NCBI GenBank assembly: GCA_002354735.1
Contig: DEMD01000007.1
Span: 212,161 to 276,160, forward strand
Direction of reading: 5' to 3'
Length of the DNA stretch: 64,000 bases
Source of the DNA: Gammaproteobacteria bacterium UBA2679
Lineage (GTDB): Bacteria; Pseudomonadota; Gammaproteobacteria; Pseudomonadales; Oleiphilaceae
The notes beneath the pieces were generated by a model that was not told the DNA's origin, searched no databases, and saw nothing but the letters and a program-made list of their open reading frames with translations. Numbering within the stretch: position 1 is the stretch's first letter; the number at the start of each line of letters is the position of its first letter. Shown one piece after another: positions 46,722-56,551 of this stretch. The translations under genes and the position numbers were made by a program.

Positions 46722-48107
46722 GTGCAGAACGCAGCCGAACAGTACGAAGACAACTCGTCGCGCAGTGTGACCAAAGCGAGATTTCGCTCCATTGTAGAGG
46801 GGCTGGATAGCGGCTCACTGCACCAGGCGACATATACGCTTAACAATGGTCTGGCCCCGGGTGATATTGCTCACCTTTTGGAGTCTTCGCCACCCAAGCA
46901 GCGTCTGGTGCTCTGGGAGCTGCTCGATGACGACCTCGAAGGCGAGGTGCTCTCTTACCTGAGCGACGACATCCGCTCCGAGTTCCTTCGCGACATGGAC
47001 GCTCAGGCCGTTCTGTCGATTGCCGAAGATTTCGAGACGGACGATTTTGCCGATCTCCTGCAGCAGTTGCCCGAAGCACTGATCGCAGAAGTCCTCGAGT
47101 CGATGGATACTCAGGACAGGGTTCGGATCGAAGAAGTCCTGGCGTTTCCAGAGGACTCTGCCGGTGGTCTGATGACGACCGACATGATTACCGTGCGGCC
47201 TGACATCAGCGTTGAAGTCGTTCTACGCTACTTACGGAAGCACAAGGCCCTACCTGCCTCTACCGACAACCTGCTCGTAGTTAACCGACGTGATCAGTTC
47301 GTCGGTGTTCTGCCCATATCGACACTGCTCGTTTCCAATCTGAATGCCACCGTGCGCGAAATCATGCAGACCGATGTGGATCAGATTCCGCCGACTATGT
47401 CGGAGAATGATGTGGCCCACCTGTTCGAGCGCCAGGATTTGATTTCGGCGCCAGTTGTGGCTGACAGCGGGCGACTCCTCGGGCGAATCACGATCGACGA
47501 CGTCGTAGACGTCATACGCGAACGAGCGAACCACGAAATCCTCGGTCGTGCTGGTCTGGACGAAGATGAAGACATGCTGGCGCCGTTTTTCAAGACCGCC
47601 AAGAGTCGTGCCGTGTGGTTGGGCATCAATCTTGTCACTGCCTTTCTCGCCTCGGCAGTCATCGGTATGTTCGAAGGCACTATCGACAAAGTTGTGGCAC
47701 TGGCGGTTCTGATGCCGATAGTCGCAAGCATGGGCGGTATCGCAGGCTCACAGGCCCTGACCCTGGTCATCCGCGGTATGGCTACAGGAAAGGTCAGTCG
47801 CGGCAATATCAGCTGGCTGACAAATCGCGAGTTTCTCGTCGGGCTGTTCAATGGCTGTATCTGGGCCGTGGTCGTCGCTTCCGCTGCCATTGTGTGGTTT
47901 GAAGACCTGCAGCTTGGGGCCGTCATTGGCGCAGCACTCATCATCAACATGGCGGTCGCAGGTCTGGCGGGAACAATTCTGCCAATGGTATTGCAGTCAA
48001 TGAAGATTGATCCAGCGCTGGCTGGTGGCGTCATACTCACAACGATTACGGATGTGGTTGGCTTCCTATCCTTTCTCGGCCTGGCGACCATCGTCTACGG
48101 GTTCTGA
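46722..48107 (+). CDS. mgtE: Magnesium transporter MgtE
   Basis: 461 residues. An N-terminal helical MgtE_N domain, two CBS domains (about 145-265) that sense magnesium, and a C-terminal five-helix channel with VVALAVLMPIVASMGGIAGSQ are in order. The GTG start has no strong ribosome site. It is the last gene of the rightward rpoN run. Confidence 0.96.
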   Translation: MQNAAEQYEDNSSRSVTKARFRSIVEGLDSGSLHQATYTLNNGLAPGDIAHLLESSPPKQRLVLWELLDDDLEGEVLSYLSDDIRSEFLRDMDAQAVLSIAEDFETDDFADLLQQLPEALIAEVLESMDTQDRVRIEEVLAFPEDSAGGLMTTDMITVRPDISVEVVLRYLRKHKALPASTDNLLVVNRRDQFVGVLPISTLLVSNLNATVREIMQTDVDQIPPTMSENDVAHLFERQDLISAPVVADSGRLLGRITIDDVVDVIRERANHEILGRAGLDEDEDMLAPFFKTAKSRAVWLGINLVTAFLASAVIGMFEGTIDKVVALAVLMPIVASMGGIAGSQALTLVIRGMATGKVSRGNISWLTNREFLVGLFNGCIWAVVVASAAIVWFEDLQLGAVIGAALIINMAVAGLAGTILPMVLQSMKIDPALAGGVILTTITDVVGFLSFLGLATIVYGF

Positions 48108-48115
48108 CGCTGCAT

Positions 48116-48436
48116 TCAACTCACTCGGTGGGCATCCATTCTGATGTCGACCTGACGCTGGCCCAGCATGGTGATTTCGCCATTGTAGCGTTCAAGCCCG
48201 GTCGACGAGAATTCGAAACCGTAGACCCGCTGCAAGCCGAAGCCGAGGCCACCGTGTCGTCTCAGCGATAAGCGCCTGAAAGCAATACTCTGATCCAGCA
48301 GCTGCAGGTCCAACTGTTCACAACGCTGTCTTACCAGGGCCAGCGCGCGCTCGCGAATGCGCAGCCCCTGCCACCAGATCCCCACGGCAGAGAGTGTGAG
48401 GGTAATCCAGAAAATATCGATCAATGCCAGCGTCAT
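48116..48436 (-). CDS. DUF3301 family small membrane protein
   Basis: 106 residues. One N-terminal membrane helix (LIDIFWITLTLSAVGIWW) is followed by the DUF3301 pattern RERALALVRQRCEQLDLQLLDQSIAFRRL. Function is unknown. It is convergent with mgtE and divergent from the DUF6279 gene. AAGG lies 6 bases before the ATG. Confidence 0.88.
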   Translation of the reverse strand: MTLALIDIFWITLTLSAVGIWWQGLRIRERALALVRQRCEQLDLQLLDQSIAFRRLSLRRHGGLGFGLQRVYGFEFSSTGLERYNGEITMLGQRQVDIRMDAHRVS

Positions 48437-48515
48437 GGGCGACCTTCGTCAGCTCCTCGTATCAGTTGTTCAGGCAGGGCACCCTGCACCACGTATTATC
48501 AGACAATAGCGAACT

Positions 48516-49346
48516 ATGACACAGCTTTCCGTCCAACACTCAGCAGCAAAGCTCGTTTCTGTCATCCTGCTCTGCCTCTCGTTAGCTGGCTGCTTTGGCT
48601 TCGCCTTCTGGTTCGAACGCATGGACACCCTTGTCATGTGGCGTCTGGACGACATGCTTGATCTCACCGATAGCCAAAAGAAGGCAGTCGAACCGGTTAT
48701 ACTCGAAATTCGCGAGTGGCTCAGGGACGATGGCTTCCCTGACCTCATACCCCGCCTTGAGAATGTCATGGAACTGTGGGTATCGGGTGAGTCAGAGGCC
48801 GCTCTGACTGCATTCGAGAATGAGGCCAGCGCGATCATCGACCGCTTTCTCGAGGCCAGCTGGCCAGCTGTAAAGCCCCTTCTCGTCCAAATGACGCCCT
48901 CCAACGCGGAAGCTTATAGAGCGTACAGCGAAGACAAGATGGAAGAGTGGTTCGACGAGTCAGCATCTCTTGAGGCCAAGGTCGATGATCGCGTCGAACG
49001 ATTCGAAAACTGGTTCGGTGAGCTGGACCGTAAGCAAACCAGGCTCATTCGTCAGCTCACCAAACTAGACGCGAACGAGCTGCAGATCCGTGTGGACAAC
49101 AGTAGGCACCGTAGAGAACGTTTTCTCCGGCATGCCTTGAGCGATGACCTTGCCGCACTGGAAGCCATGTTCAAGCGGCCTTCCGATTTTCAGACAGCAG
49201 CCTATGTTCAATGGCGAGCACAGGAGCGGGATCAGATCGTCGCTTCGCTGCAGGCTCTCTTTCCTACGCTGCGCAAAGCTCAGCGAGAACAGGCGGGTGA
49301 GCGCCTCGAGGAATGGATCGAGCGCCTGCGGGAGGTTCTCGACTAA
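48516..49346 (+). CDS. DUF6279 family lipoprotein
   Basis: 276 residues. The lipobox LSLAGC puts the lipidated residue at Cys26. The rest is helical and highly charged, with LDDMLDLTDSQKKAVEPVI, matching the DUF6279 lipoprotein pattern. It is probably on the periplasmic side of a membrane; the role is unknown. It lies 47 bases before darP on the same strand. Confidence 0.82.
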   Translation: MTQLSVQHSAAKLVSVILLCLSLAGCFGFAFWFERMDTLVMWRLDDMLDLTDSQKKAVEPVILEIREWLRDDGFPDLIPRLENVMELWVSGESEAALTAFENEASAIIDRFLEASWPAVKPLLVQMTPSNAEAYRAYSEDKMEEWFDESASLEAKVDDRVERFENWFGELDRKQTRLIRQLTKLDANELQIRVDNSRHRRERFLRHALSDDLAALEAMFKRPSDFQTAAYVQWRAQERDQIVASLQALFPTLRKAQREQAGERLEEWIERLREVLD

Positions 49347-49392
49347 AAAAGCAGGTATAATTCCCGCCCCGATAGCATCGCGAACGAAGACC

Positions 49393-49977
49393 ATGGCCAA
49401 GGAAAGATTTCAGCACGACGCTGAGAACGTTGATGACGCGTCTGAACAGGACCTGTTGAGTGACGATGTCGAGATCGTCAGCAAGTCCGAGATGAAGCGC
49501 CATATGCACAGCTTGCAGACGCTGGGTGAACGCCTCGCTGGCATGCCGGATATCTGGCCGGAGCTTGACCTGCCCGATCGCCTGCTCAAGGCGCTGTCCG
49601 ATTTCAACGCCATTCCGTCGAGGGAGGCGAAACGACGGCATCTGCAGTTTATCGGCAAGCAAATGCGCACTATTGATCATGATGCTGTTCTGGCGGCAAT
49701 AGAACTGCGGGATAGTGGGTCGGACTACCAGAAGAATCTGCACCATGAAGCCGAGAGGTGGCGTGAACGGCTGCTCGCGGCTGGCCACAGGTCTGAAGAG
49801 CAACAGGCCATGAATGATCTGATTACAGAGTTCGTCAGCGCCAATCCAGCGACCGAGGTTCAGGCGCTCAGACAGACCCTACGCAATGCCGTAAGGGACC
49901 TGCAGTTGAAACGCAACCGGGGCAATACCCGTAAGCTCTACCAGTTGATCAGAGATGGTCTGGCTCGCGAGGTCTGA
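49393..49977 (+). CDS. darP: Ribosome-associated protein DarP (YjgA, DUF615)
   Basis: 194 residues. SKSEMKRHMHSLQTLGERL and REAKRRHLQFIGKQMRTID are the DUF615 signatures. DarP helps late 50S subunit maturation. I chose ATG 49393; a longer frame to 49144 lies inside the lipoprotein gene. In Pseudomonas this gene sits near tldD and pmbA, neither of which is here. It is convergent with the nitrilase gene, 21 bases apart. Confidence 0.93.
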   Translation: MAKERFQHDAENVDDASEQDLLSDDVEIVSKSEMKRHMHSLQTLGERLAGMPDIWPELDLPDRLLKALSDFNAIPSREAKRRHLQFIGKQMRTIDHDAVLAAIELRDSGSDYQKNLHHEAERWRERLLAAGHRSEEQQAMNDLITEFVSANPATEVQALRQTLRNAVRDLQLKRNRGNTRKLYQLIRDGLAREV

Positions 49978-49998
49978 GCGCTCTGAATCAAGCCCGAC

Positions 49999-50856
49999 TC
50001 AGAGTCGGCGATGCTGCTCTACAGGCATTCGTCGACGAATCTGGGAGAGCTCCTTGAAGTCCAGCTCGGCAATCGCGATACCGGGTCCGGTCTCTATCAT
50101 ATCCAACACCCGCCCCCACGGATCGACAATCTGACTATGTCCGAAGGTGTGACGACCGTTCTCGTGTTTGCCACCCTGGTTGGGGGCCAGCACGAAACAT
50201 TGATTTTCTATCGCGCGGGCTCTCAAGAGCACATCCCAATGCGCCTCCCCCGTCTTCGCCGTGAACGCAGAGGGAACAGTCAGCATCGTACAGCCTGAAC
50301 GCGCATATTCGCGGTACAGCTCAGGGAAACGAAGGTCGTAGCAGATACTCAGGCCCATCCTGCCCCAAGGCAGATCCACCGTGCGCGGCGCCTCGCCCTG
50401 GCAGAAATAATCTGACTCCATGTAACGCTGACTGTCACCGCTGACTTCAACATCAAAGAGATGGAGTTTGTGGTACTCAGCGAGCACATCCCCATCAGGA
50501 CCGCATACCAGGCTGGCTGAGAGCGCCCGCCGGTCATTTGAGCCCTGCCCGGAACTGGACTGGGCAACAGGCAACGACCCGGCCACAAGGTAGACTTCCA
50601 GCTGCCTACTCAGTTCTGTTAGCCGATGTCGGATGGGTTCCCCATTGGCTAGCTCGCTCTGTGCCAGCGCTATGGCTGCTTCGCTGTCGAAGACCAGAAA
50701 GTTTTCAGGCAGGACCACCAGTTTGGCGCCTTGTGCCGCTGCATTGCGAATCTGCGCTTCGGCGGCCTCAAGGTTATCGAGGACGTTCTGCCCGCTCACC
50801 ATCTGCACCACAGCTGCAATGGCCGCTTGTGCGCTCTCAGGTCTGCTGTCGGTCAT
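49999..50856 (-). CDS. Carbon-nitrogen hydrolase (Nit1/deaminated-glutathione amidase-like)
   Basis: 285 residues. The catalytic triad is visible: Glu51 in LPENF, Lys130 in YHKLHLFD and Cys172 in SICYDLRFPE. The KLHLFDVEV and RFPELYR blocks fit the Nit1 branch, which cleaves the amide of deaminated glutathione as metabolite repair; the exact substrate is inferred. It lies 18 bases after yhdP in the usual mre-to-nit order. GGAG is 8 bases upstream of the ATG. Confidence 0.9.
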   Translation of the reverse strand: MTDSRPESAQAAIAAVVQMVSGQNVLDNLEAAEAQIRNAAAQGAKLVVLPENFLVFDSEAAIALAQSELANGEPIRHRLTELSRQLEVYLVAGSLPVAQSSSGQGSNDRRALSASLVCGPDGDVLAEYHKLHLFDVEVSGDSQRYMESDYFCQGEAPRTVDLPWGRMGLSICYDLRFPELYREYARSGCTMLTVPSAFTAKTGEAHWDVLLRARAIENQCFVLAPNQGGKHENGRHTFGHSQIVDPWGRVLDMIETGPGIAIAELDFKELSQIRRRMPVEQHRRL

Positions 50857-50874
50857 GCTCTCTCCTGTGTTGTC

Positions 50875-53800
50875 TCAGCTATCTCGATCACCAAACGACT
50901 GCTTCAGATTGACCTCCGGATCTTCGAGCGTTCCGGTCAGTTCATAGGTTGCGCTGGTCAGTTTGCTCAGCGCGTCCCCCATCAACTTGTCAATAAGGAA
51001 GAGCGCTCCACCTATCTGCGGCGCCCCGACAAGAAGAGCGGCCAGCGGCAGATTCTTGGTAAGTGGCAGAACCACGAGCAGCTCCATGTCCAGGGCGTCT
51101 GTAACCATGCTCATGGTGCCGGTCAGCTGGAACGCACTTGAAGTCGCCTGAATGGCGAGCGGAGACTCGAAATCCACTACGCCTTCCTTGATCTTGGCGC
51201 TGCCCTCAATATCATCGTACGAGATACCCGCTTCATAGATATCACTGAAGTCGAGTTTGAGACGCCTGGTCAATGTATCCATATTCAACACGCTGAAAAC
51301 CTTGAAGAGGTCGGCAGAGCGCGAGGTCTCGGTGAATCGACCGTCCCGCAGTCGCATCGAAATCTGACCCGAAAGATTCTCCCAGCTGAAGTCGAAGGGC
51401 GTTCCGGTCCAAACCACCCCGGTCTTGAACCGGTATTTGGCGGCAGTCATTGGTGCGGGCCCCTGAAAATGGCTGTAGATTTTTTCGAAGCGCTCACCGC
51501 TGAGTTCCCCGGTCAGGATGGTCGTCTGCTGCTGTGTAATCGGCTCGCGCAGCCAGCTTAGACGTCCTTCGAGCCGGGACCCTTCCACCGCTGCTCGAAG
51601 CTCGCGGAACACGACGCCTTCATCACGCTTTTCTGCTATCCAGCGCCAGCTTCCAAGAGACTTGGCGCCGTAAAAAAGCTCGTCAATTGACACGTCACCC
51701 AGCGGCACATCAGTAGGGGTGAAGCTGCTTTTCTCGCCAGAGCCCTCACTTTCAGCCTTGGCTTCAGGTATCTTCAGGTAGGCGAGTCTCGCCGTTGGGT
51801 AGTCCTTTGCACCGCCAGGTACACGCACTGCACCCTTCATGAGCTCGGGCACATCCACCGCAATATCTACCGAATTATTAGTGTTACGCGAGGCGAGAAC
51901 AGCAAATTCGCGATAGAGCTTGTCGTCGAGCTTCAACTCCGCGACTGTAAGATCCACGCCTGTAAGCCAGTCTGGCCAGTTGGCGACGAGCTGACGCGCC
52001 CGCTGATTCAGCACCGGTTCATCGACAAGTACCTCGATCTCGCCGTCTTCCTTTTTGCCGTACTCCCTGGCGATGAAGCGTTGCCACTCGCCCACATCCA
52101 GACGCGGCAAGTAGCCGACGACGTCTAGCCCGCGCCGGCCTGCCAGCCCCTGAGCGGGCGCCGGCTCTGCAGCTTTACCAAGCCGATCGAAATTCATGCG
52201 CACCCGATTGTCGGCGCTGGTGCCACCAAAGCGGATTCTACCTTGAAGATCCTCAAGCTCGGTCTGCTTGCCAGCACCAGTCGTTACGACCGAAATATCA
52301 CCACCCACGAGCTCACCGAGCTGAAACCGATACTCCTTGGCTCGCGCATTTTCGGCCCATCGTACCTCGAGCTCGAGATTACGGCGTTCGTCAGCACCCT
52401 TGCCAAAGGGCTGTGGGTAATCGAAGGCAATGCCACGCAAATCTGAGCGGACGGTCAATGAATAACGATCGCTGGTCGGTGTACCGCTCCAGGCAAAAAT
52501 ACTGTTGATCTCGGTCCCACCTGAAAGCCGAACGATTTCCGGCAGCGTGACCCGCTTCTGTAAGGCGGCCAGCGACAAACGGGTGTTGGCTCTGACCTGG
52601 ATCTTTTTGGACGCCTCGCTCCACTCCGGCGACTGCACAGTCAGCGTCGCTTTCTCACCCTGCAACCTGAGATGTTCGCTCTTCCCGCTCACGCCGTTAG
52701 CCATGCTATATTCGAAGCGACCACCGATCTGCTCTGCACTCAGATCATGTTCTTTCGAGCGGACTGCCATATCGTTAGCATCGATGCGAATGCGCAGGGC
52801 TTCCGCCGAGCTTGTATCCAGATTGACGGTGAGCGCAGCATTAACCACTGAGGCGCCGGAAAGCTGCCAGTCACCTGCAATCGGACGAGTTGTTTCCGCA
52901 ATTGGCGAAGAGCGGAGCCAGTAATTCCAGTCAGCCGCTTGAGGCCGGCTGCTGAAACTGGCATCGAGCAGAGACTGACCCGCCACATCCCTCAGCTCAA
53001 CACGGCCATCATAAACCGGGAGACCGTTGATTCGAGCGGAGGCAATATCCGCGCTCACGCGGTCATCAGTGATTTTCAGCTGAGTCACGAGCTCGGTGAG
53101 CGCTGGCCAGTCTTCGGCGAATTTCAGTGTTCCATCCTGGATATCGAAAGCCATCTGCGAACTGGAGTTGGTTTCGTCTGCAGCCTCGCCAACCACTCCA
53201 GAATAGAAATAGCTGCCACGCCTGATCAGGCCACCCTGCACCGCGCCGAGCACCCATTCGTTCAGGTCCTGGTCGAGTATACGAGTGGGGAGAAAAGCAG
53301 CGACGAGCGATGAATCAGCCTCTTGCATATTGATAGCGAGCTGAAGACTCTCGGGCAGATCCTCGGCATCAGGATTGAGCAGATCGAACTCGGCCTGCAG
53401 TCTACCCTGCACATCGTTCGGGCGATCCAGTGTGAGACGTGTACCCCAGACCTGGGTCAGACCATTGTAAGAAGACCAGTCCACCCGTCCTTCGACGTAA
53501 GGGAGCTGCCAACCCTCCTCGTACAGATCGGGAAACTGCAGACCCACGTCCTTATCAGCGAAGATGACATGACCACGGCTGCCGGCAACCTCCAGATAGC
53601 CGTCCAATCGAGCGATCATGGGCGCGCCGAAGGCAGCCTGGACCGTCGCATTACTCAGCATGGCCTGCACTAACACACCGTCGTCCGCTGACTGCCTCAC
53701 ATGAAGTTTGTTAAGCTGTCCTTCGGCAGCGTATGCAAGCAGATCTCCGACACCCTCTGCCCCGATCTGTCGGCTGGCTATTGCAGCCTTCGACAGCAGC

Positions 53801-54978
53801 TCAAGATTGACCGCATCGACAGCCATGCTGAACTCTTCACCACCCGCAGCCATCACCTGCCTAGTGAGTAGTGGCATTTCATTCCAGCGACCATCAAGCG
53901 CTGTAGCTCTAAGCTGCCACTGCTCGAACCCTATCGGGAAATCAACGAGGTCCTCCAGGCGATGCCCTGGACCGATACCAAGCCTTCCGCTCAAGTGGAA
54001 CTGCCCGCCAAGTGTCCTGACGAGCAAGGTTTCGCGCCCGACAGGCGGGTCCAGGGTGTCGACTTCGGGCAGTTCAAGTCTCAGCTCTGGCAGATCGAGT
54101 GCCAGTGTGGCATCAACTTCGGCGGTCTCGGCGTCGTATTGCAACCAGAACTCACCCTGCCCTGTCAGACTCGCCAGGCTCAAAGGCACATCGTCGGGAA
54201 TCATTCTTCTGAAAGGCTGTAGCACTTCGTCGTCGCGCCATCGCACGTAAGCCCTGGCCGCCGGACTCGCCCCCGCCTTCCGATCAACGAAAACCTCAAA
54301 GGCCAGAATCTCCTCCTGGCCCTGCAGAACCCGAGTCGACAGCTCCAGTGTTTCACGGCGTTTCTTTAAAAACACCGAGGGCAGACGCCATTGCACGCTA
54401 CGGCCGCTCATATATCGCCAGACCAGGTCAATGTTGCCAAGGCGATAGCTGCCGTCACCAATAAGCGCAAGCGCCGACTCCACCTTTTCACGCATACTCT
54501 GATCGAGGGCGTCGGTGAGGTCTTCAATAGATTGGCCAGCGATAGCTACCGTTGGTTGCCAGCTGCCGTCCTCTTGCTCAGCCAGTCGGACGACCAGGTT
54601 CTCCACCGACAAAGCCGCAGGCACAAAAGACCAGTTCCGTATCGACTCGAGCAGGTCCAGCTCAAGATCTACCTCCCCCAGATTCAGGGCATCCTCAGAA
54701 CGACCACTTGGACTGATGCGCAGTCCACTGAGCCTGAGTGAAGGGTTTCGACCCCACCAGCCGCCACGCAATTCGCTGATGGCAATATGCATCGATGTTT
54801 CGCGCTCGATCAGCGATACGATGTCAGGGCGAAGTACATCTGCGTAATGAAGTGCAACGCGCGCTGCAGACATGGTGACGGCCGCTACCGCCAGAAATAC
54901 CGCTATGGCCACGAATGCGACGGAACTGAGGCTCAATTGCCTGCCTGACTGGCTTTTTCTAGCAACAGTTTCCGTCAA
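50875..54978 (-). CDS. yhdP: AsmA-like phospholipid transport protein YhdP
   Basis: 1367 residues. One N-terminal membrane anchor (about residues 18-40) precedes a very long beta-rich periplasmic body. GGWWGRNPSLRLSGL and the C-terminal DUF3971/AsmA_2-like domain with LARIDLSDIYEAGI-type sequence match YhdP. In E. coli YhdP, TamB and YdbH move phospholipids to the outer membrane. The start is a TTG at 54978, 18 bases after rng; a better start codon is not seen, so it is uncertain by a few residues. Confidence 0.92.
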   Translation of the reverse strand: MTETVARKSQSGRQLSLSSVAFVAIAVFLAVAAVTMSAARVALHYADVLRPDIVSLIERETSMHIAISELRGGWWGRNPSLRLSGLRISPSGRSEDALNLGEVDLELDLLESIRNWSFVPAALSVENLVVRLAEQEDGSWQPTVAIAGQSIEDLTDALDQSMREKVESALALIGDGSYRLGNIDLVWRYMSGRSVQWRLPSVFLKKRRETLELSTRVLQGQEEILAFEVFVDRKAGASPAARAYVRWRDDEVLQPFRRMIPDDVPLSLASLTGQGEFWLQYDAETAEVDATLALDLPELRLELPEVDTLDPPVGRETLLVRTLGGQFHLSGRLGIGPGHRLEDLVDFPIGFEQWQLRATALDGRWNEMPLLTRQVMAAGGEEFSMAVDAVNLELLSKAAIASRQIGAEGVGDLLAYAAEGQLNKLHVRQSADDGVLVQAMLSNATVQAAFGAPMIARLDGYLEVAGSRGHVIFADKDVGLQFPDLYEEGWQLPYVEGRVDWSSYNGLTQVWGTRLTLDRPNDVQGRLQAEFDLLNPDAEDLPESLQLAINMQEADSSLVAAFLPTRILDQDLNEWVLGAVQGGLIRRGSYFYSGVVGEAADETNSSSQMAFDIQDGTLKFAEDWPALTELVTQLKITDDRVSADIASARINGLPVYDGRVELRDVAGQSLLDASFSSRPQAADWNYWLRSSPIAETTRPIAGDWQLSGASVVNAALTVNLDTSSAEALRIRIDANDMAVRSKEHDLSAEQIGGRFEYSMANGVSGKSEHLRLQGEKATLTVQSPEWSEASKKIQVRANTRLSLAALQKRVTLPEIVRLSGGTEINSIFAWSGTPTSDRYSLTVRSDLRGIAFDYPQPFGKGADERRNLELEVRWAENARAKEYRFQLGELVGGDISVVTTGAGKQTELEDLQGRIRFGGTSADNRVRMNFDRLGKAAEPAPAQGLAGRRGLDVVGYLPRLDVGEWQRFIAREYGKKEDGEIEVLVDEPVLNQRARQLVANWPDWLTGVDLTVAELKLDDKLYREFAVLASRNTNNSVDIAVDVPELMKGAVRVPGGAKDYPTARLAYLKIPEAKAESEGSGEKSSFTPTDVPLGDVSIDELFYGAKSLGSWRWIAEKRDEGVVFRELRAAVEGSRLEGRLSWLREPITQQQTTILTGELSGERFEKIYSHFQGPAPMTAAKYRFKTGVVWTGTPFDFSWENLSGQISMRLRDGRFTETSRSADLFKVFSVLNMDTLTRRLKLDFSDIYEAGISYDDIEGSAKIKEGVVDFESPLAIQATSSAFQLTGTMSMVTDALDMELLVVLPLTKNLPLAALLVGAPQIGGALFLIDKLMGDALSKLTSATYELTGTLEDPEVNLKQSFGDRDS

Positions 54979-54996
54979 CTAGAACCCGCCTTGGAA

Positions 54997-56523
54997 TCAT
55001 TGAAGAACAACGTCGAACTGCTCCTGTGTATAGATGACTTCGACCTGAAAACGGATGCTCTTGCCAATGAACTCCTCGAGGTCAGCCACGTTATCCGACT
55101 GATCGTCGAGCAAGAGATCGACCACCTGCTGCGACGCCATGACAAGATAGCTTTGGGCATCGTAATTCCTGTTGATACGTAAAATTTCCCTGAAAATTTC
55201 ATAACACAGCGTTTCTGGCGTTTTCACCGTACCGCGACCTTCGCAGGCGGGACAGGCTTCTGAAAGCATCTGACCGAGACTTTCAGTCGTGCGCTTTCTG
55301 GTCATTTCAACAAGGCCAAGCTCACTCACGCAACTGATCTTGGTCTTGGCATGGTCGCGCTCGAGCATCTTCTCCAGCATGCGCAAGACCTGGCGGTTAT
55401 GCTCGGGGTCCGTCATATCGATCAGATCGAGTATGATGATACCGCCAAGGTTGCGCAGTCGCAGTTGCCGGGCTATGGCCCTGGTCGCCTCGAGATTGGT
55501 CTTGAAAATCGTTTCCTCGAGGTTCTTGTGGCCGACGAAGCCACCGGTATTGACGTCGATTGTCGTCATGGCCTCGGTTTGATCGATGATGAGATAGCCG
55601 CCGGATTTCAGCTGTACCTTTCTGCCAAGCGCCTTCTGGATTTCGTCCTCGACGCCGTACAGATCAAAAATTGGCCGCTCACCAGGATAGTACTCGATCT
55701 TGTCCTTGATCTCGGAGACGAATTGATCGGTGAACTCGATGGCTCGCTGATAGCCCTCCTTGGAATCGATGCGGATCTTTTCGGTCTCCGGCCGTACCAG
55801 GTCCCGCAGAGTCCGGGCATACAGGCTGAGATCTTCATAGACTACTGCCGGGGGCCTGACGCTCTGGATCTTGCGGTGCACGGCGCGCCACAGGCGGCGG
55901 AGATACATGATATCGCCAGTGAACTCCTCTGATCCGACGCCTTCGGCTGCTGTTCTGATAATGAAGCCAGACGAGGCTGTGGCAGCATCTTTTGTTTCAT
56001 TTTCAGCCAGTAAACCGTCGTCGACACAAGTTTGAATGAGCAACTTGAGCCGCTCACGCTCCACTTCGTTTTCAATGCGCTGAGAAATACCGATATGATC
56101 AGTGCCGGGCATGTAGACCAGATAGCGCGATGGAATGGAGAGGTGCGTCGTCAGCCTGGCGCCTTTGGTGCCGATAGGGTCCTTTGTGACCTGCACCACG
56201 AGTTCCTGGCCTTCTCGCAGCAGACCGCCAATTTCCACGGCACGCCCATTGCCTTCGCCATTCCCTGAGCCGTTGCCGTTGCCACTCCCGTTTCCGTTAC
56301 CACTGAGTTCAGACACGTGGATGAATGCAGCCCGTTCGAGCCCGATATCCACGAAGGCCGCCTCCATTCCCGGAAGCACCCGCACCACGACGCCCTTGTA
56401 TATATTGCCTACAATGCCGCGTCGGCGACTCCGTTCGATATAGACTTCCTGCAGCATGCCGTTCTCGACCACTGCGACCCGAGTCTCTACCGGAGTGACG
56501 TTCACCAGTATTTCTTCTGTCAT
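54997..56523 (-). CDS. rng: Ribonuclease G, with a repeat inserted in its S1 domain
   Basis: 508 residues. GNIYKGVVVRVLPGMEAAFVDIGLERAAFIH is the S1 domain; the catalytic aspartates are in TTIDVNTGGFVG and IILDLIDM; CPACEGRGTVKT is the zinc link. It processes 16S rRNA 5' ends and some mRNAs. Oddity: about 20 residues of Gly/Asn/Ser repeat (74-93) interrupt the S1 domain where E. coli RNase G has a different loop. It lies between maf and yhdP. Confidence 0.96.
   Translation of the reverse strand: MTEEILVNVTPVETRVAVVENGMLQEVYIERSRRRGIVGNIYKGVVVRVLPGMEAAFVDIGLERAAFIHVSELSGNGNGSGNGNGSGNGEGNGRAVEIGGLLREGQELVVQVTKDPIGTKGARLTTHLSIPSRYLVYMPGTDHIGISQRIENEVERERLKLLIQTCVDDGLLAENETKDAATASSGFIIRTAAEGVGSEEFTGDIMYLRRLWRAVHRKIQSVRPPAVVYEDLSLYARTLRDLVRPETEKIRIDSKEGYQRAIEFTDQFVSEIKDKIEYYPGERPIFDLYGVEDEIQKALGRKVQLKSGGYLIIDQTEAMTTIDVNTGGFVGHKNLEETIFKTNLEATRAIARQLRLRNLGGIIILDLIDMTDPEHNRQVLRMLEKMLERDHAKTKISCVSELGLVEMTRKRTTESLGQMLSEACPACEGRGTVKTPETLCYEIFREILRINRNYDAQSYLVMASQQVVDLLLDDQSDNVADLEEFIGKSIRFQVEVIYTQEQFDVVLQ
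56245..56304 (-). repeat. Gly/Asn/Ser-coding repeat inside rng
   Basis: On the minus strand this encodes alternating GN and GS dipeptides with a terminal GEGN. The plus strand shows imperfect CCGTTG/CCATTG/CCACTC six-base units. It is a likely site of length change. Confidence 0.85.
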
Positions 56524-56551
56524 GATACTGTCCGTTTTTATTGTGAGTCCT

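Noticed and set aside
55351-55932. 193-codon open frame opposite rng
   Set aside because: Shadow of the conserved catalytic region of RNase G; no start signal.
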